A stretch of DNA of 15,804 nt from JAMQKA01 sp033722415. Lineage in GTDB: Bacteria; Bacteroidota; Rhodothermia; Balneolales; Balneolaceae. Location: positions 1-15,804 of the forward strand of contig JAWVZC010000052.1 of assembly GCA_033722415.1 (NCBI GenBank), given 5' to 3'. Under the pieces are notes generated by a model. The model did no database searches. It worked only from the letters and a program-made list of their open reading frames with translations, and was not told the origin of the DNA. This document shows positions 14,453 to 15,804 of this stretch, piece after piece. Numbering within the stretch: position 1 is the first letter of the stretch; each line of letters starts with the position of its first letter. The position numbers and the translations under genes are program-made.

Positions 14453-15439
14453 ATGGCAAGTTCCCGAAAAGATTTCTTCAAAACGGCACTTGCTGCTGTT
14501 TTGGGTGTCCCACCCGCTATAAATCTTCACCCCAGTGGAGGTAATACAAGGAATCATGAGATCAGTAATCGTGGTGATTACAGTTCCCTGGCAGGGGTTC
14601 CCATCTCGATATTTTCGAAGCATCTCCAGTGGCTGGACTACGACCAGATGGCACAGACCGCGGCGAATCTTGGATTCGACGGCGTGGATTTGACGGTACG
14701 TCCGGGCGGCCATGTTTTGCCCGAACGGGTTACCATCGACCTGCCTAAAGCGGTTGAGGCTGTTCGGAATGTGGGATTAGATGTGTATATGATCAGTACA
14801 GCGATCAGGAGTGTCAATGAACCTTACACTGAGTCAATTCTCAGAACGGCCGGGGAGTTGGAAATACCCAGCTATCGGACAAACTGGTTTTCCTATGATG
14901 ATTCCAAAAGTATAATTAATAACCTAAAGCTTTTTACAGATAGACTGCAGAAACTGTCAGCACTCAATGCTGAATACGGAATTCGAGGCGATTACCAAAA
15001 TCACATGGGTGACGATTTTGGAGCTGCAATATGGGATTTATGGATGGTACTGGATGAGATTGAAAGTGAATGGCTCGGTTCACAGTATGATATTCGGCAT
15101 GCCACAGTTGAAGGTACTGAATCCTGGACTCTCGGACTGAAACTGATTCATCCCCATATCGGTACACTGGATATCAAGGATTTCCACTGGGAATATGTGA
15201 ACAATGAATGGCAGATTCGGAATGTGCCTTTGGGAGAGGGACAGGTCGATTACAAGAAATACATCGAACTGCTACAAAAACAGGAAATATTTGTACCGGT
15301 CTCACTTCATTACGAATATCCATTGGGAGGTGCGAATCACGGGGCAAAATCGCTGACAATACCAGAAGATAAGGTGCTGAACGCATTTGAACGAGACCTA
15401 AACACTCTGCACGCCTGGCTGGGGAGATATGGAGAATAA
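14453..15439 (+). CDS. Exported sugar phosphate isomerase/epimerase-like TIM-barrel protein
   Basis: This is a 328-residue protein. The N-terminus MASSRKDFFKTALAAVLG resembles a twin-arginine leader (SRRxFLK) in which the second Arg is Lys, so export by Tat is possible but not certain. The rest is an AP-endonuclease-2/xylose-isomerase-like barrel: 'LGFDGVDLTVRPGGHVLPE' (73-91), 'GDYQNHMGD' (179-187), 'YDIRHATVEG' (212-221) with Asp213 and His216, 'GTLDIKDFHWE' (237-247), 'LGEGQVDYKKY' (260-270) and 'LHYEYPLGG' (285-293) with Glu288. These positions are where family members bind a divalent metal. The substrate is unknown; relatives act in catabolism of sugars or inositols. The gene is more AT-rich than its neighbours. 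A 157-nt AT-rich gap separates it from kptA, with no clear promoter or terminator. Confidence 0.87.
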   Translation: MASSRKDFFKTALAAVLGVPPAINLHPSGGNTRNHEISNRGDYSSLAGVPISIFSKHLQWLDYDQMAQTAANLGFDGVDLTVRPGGHVLPERVTIDLPKAVEAVRNVGLDVYMISTAIRSVNEPYTESILRTAGELEIPSYRTNWFSYDDSKSIINNLKLFTDRLQKLSALNAEYGIRGDYQNHMGDDFGAAIWDLWMVLDEIESEWLGSQYDIRHATVEGTESWTLGLKLIHPHIGTLDIKDFHWEYVNNEWQIRNVPLGEGQVDYKKYIELLQKQEIFVPVSLHYEYPLGGANHGAKSLTIPEDKVLNAFERDLNTLHAWLGRYGE

Positions 15440-15585
15440 CAGGACGACTGTTTGGCAGGTAAGAACATCTGCTCTTCGGAGTCTTCATATACCGTATTCT
15501 CGATCCGGATATTTTGCAAGTGTGAACATAACATTCCGTGGCAGGTAATGGGACCGTTCCCACTGATTCACCCTTTTCTTGTAAA

Positions 15586-15643
15586 ACGGTAAAGTATCAT
15601 ATGGCCACGGTCCCCATCGGGAAACTAAACGTACTTTACCCGT
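15586..15643. repeat. Inverted repeat between convergent genes
   Basis: ACGGTAAAGTA (15586-15596) pairs with TACTTTACCCGT (15632-15643) with one bulged base, across a 35-nt spacer that itself holds a short TCCC/GGGA pair. The site lies between the isomerase-like gene and the convergent partial gene. A second imperfect palindrome, CCTA-N5-TAGG, is at 15651-15663. They may act in termination, but no clean T-run follows on either strand. I see no gene in the rest of 15440-15676. Confidence 0.3.
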
Positions 15644-15676
15644 ATTTCTTCCTAGGCCTTAGGTAAAAATTCCCCC

Positions 15677-15804
15677 TCAGCGCCCTGTCCCCGACTCTTG
15701 TCCTGCCGTCCATCTGTTGTTGGCGGGATTGATATCCGGCAGCTCCCTGTATGGATCCAGTTCCACCCGGGTGACTTCCTGATCGGTATCGAGTTTGGCG
15801 GTCC
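15677..15804 (-). CDS. C-terminal end of a protein, possibly M1-type metallopeptidase (5' part outside window)
   Basis: On the minus strand an open frame enters from the right edge and ends at TGA (15677-15679), giving 41 codons. It contains VTRVELDPYRELPDINPANN followed by RW. The pattern 'V.LDP...LPDIN..NN.W' is common at the C-terminus of large secreted M1-family metallopeptidases in Bacteroidota and related phyla, where it closes a beta domain. This is pattern recall only, and the catalytic region is not in the window. The gene converges with the isomerase-like gene. Confidence 0.55.
   Translation of the reverse strand, partial: TAKLDTDQEVTRVELDPYRELPDINPANNRWTAGQESGTGR

Noticed and set aside
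15174..15563. 129-codon minus-strand open frame at the end of the isomerase-like gene
   Set aside because: Most of it is antisense to conserved barrel motifs and the rest has no recognisable sequence.
1..15804. Defence system, prophage, transposon or CRISPR array
   Set aside because: No transposase, integrase, phage, nuclease-toxin or regularly spaced repeat pattern was seen on either strand.

Overview
The window looks like a chromosomal segment from a Bacteroidota-group bacterium, most likely Balneolota (Balneolales) or a close relative. The evidence is indirect. There is an outer-membrane barrel next to a TPR protein whose C-terminus is of Bacteroidota type, and the ClpS, PurS/PurQ and LptB proteins are of Bacteroidota type. 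Shine-Dalgarno sequences are generally absent, and there are two Bacteroidota-type -7 promoter elements (TAnnTTTG). No mobile element, CRISPR array, tRNA or rRNA was found. Most of the window is ordinary housekeeping sequence with dense coding.

Layout, left to right. (1) 1-2742, plus strand: the 3' part of a FadL/PorV-like outer-membrane barrel, then a secreted TPR protein, closed by a strong 12-bp terminator hairpin. (2) 2862-4058, plus: a short-form transcription terminator Rho. (3) 4301-5434, minus: a secreted ThuA-domain protein and a single-domain rhodanese. (4) 5611-8807, minus: lptB, purQ, clpS, purS and miaA. purS-clpS-purQ is tightly packed (gaps of 5 and 2 nt), so a proteolytic adaptor sits inside the formylglycinamidine-synthase operon. 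(5) 8998-11842, plus: dnaN overlaps a SAM hydroxide adenosyltransferase gene by 8 nt, and a class I methyltransferase follows. (6) 11890-13436, minus: a gluzincin-like lipoprotein overlaps the end of an outer-membrane barrel gene by 1 nt, with a clear minus-strand terminator downstream. (7) 13732-14295, plus: kptA (Tpt1-type RNA 2'-phosphotransferase). (8) 14453-15439, plus: an exported sugar isomerase/epimerase-like TIM-barrel protein. (9) 15677-15804, minus: the C-terminal end of a gene that leaves the window, possibly an M1-type metallopeptidase.

The functional themes are envelope biogenesis (barrel, TPR, LptB, barrel plus lipoprotein), nucleotide and RNA metabolism (PurS/PurQ, MiaA, KptA, Rho), DNA replication (DnaN) and SAM chemistry (adenosyltransferase beside a methyltransferase). 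I do not see a convincing new multi-gene system. The most unusual points are clpS inside pur, the dnaN-SAM hydrolase overlap, the coupled barrel/gluzincin pair with a tandem operator-like palindrome between it and kptA, and the short Rho.
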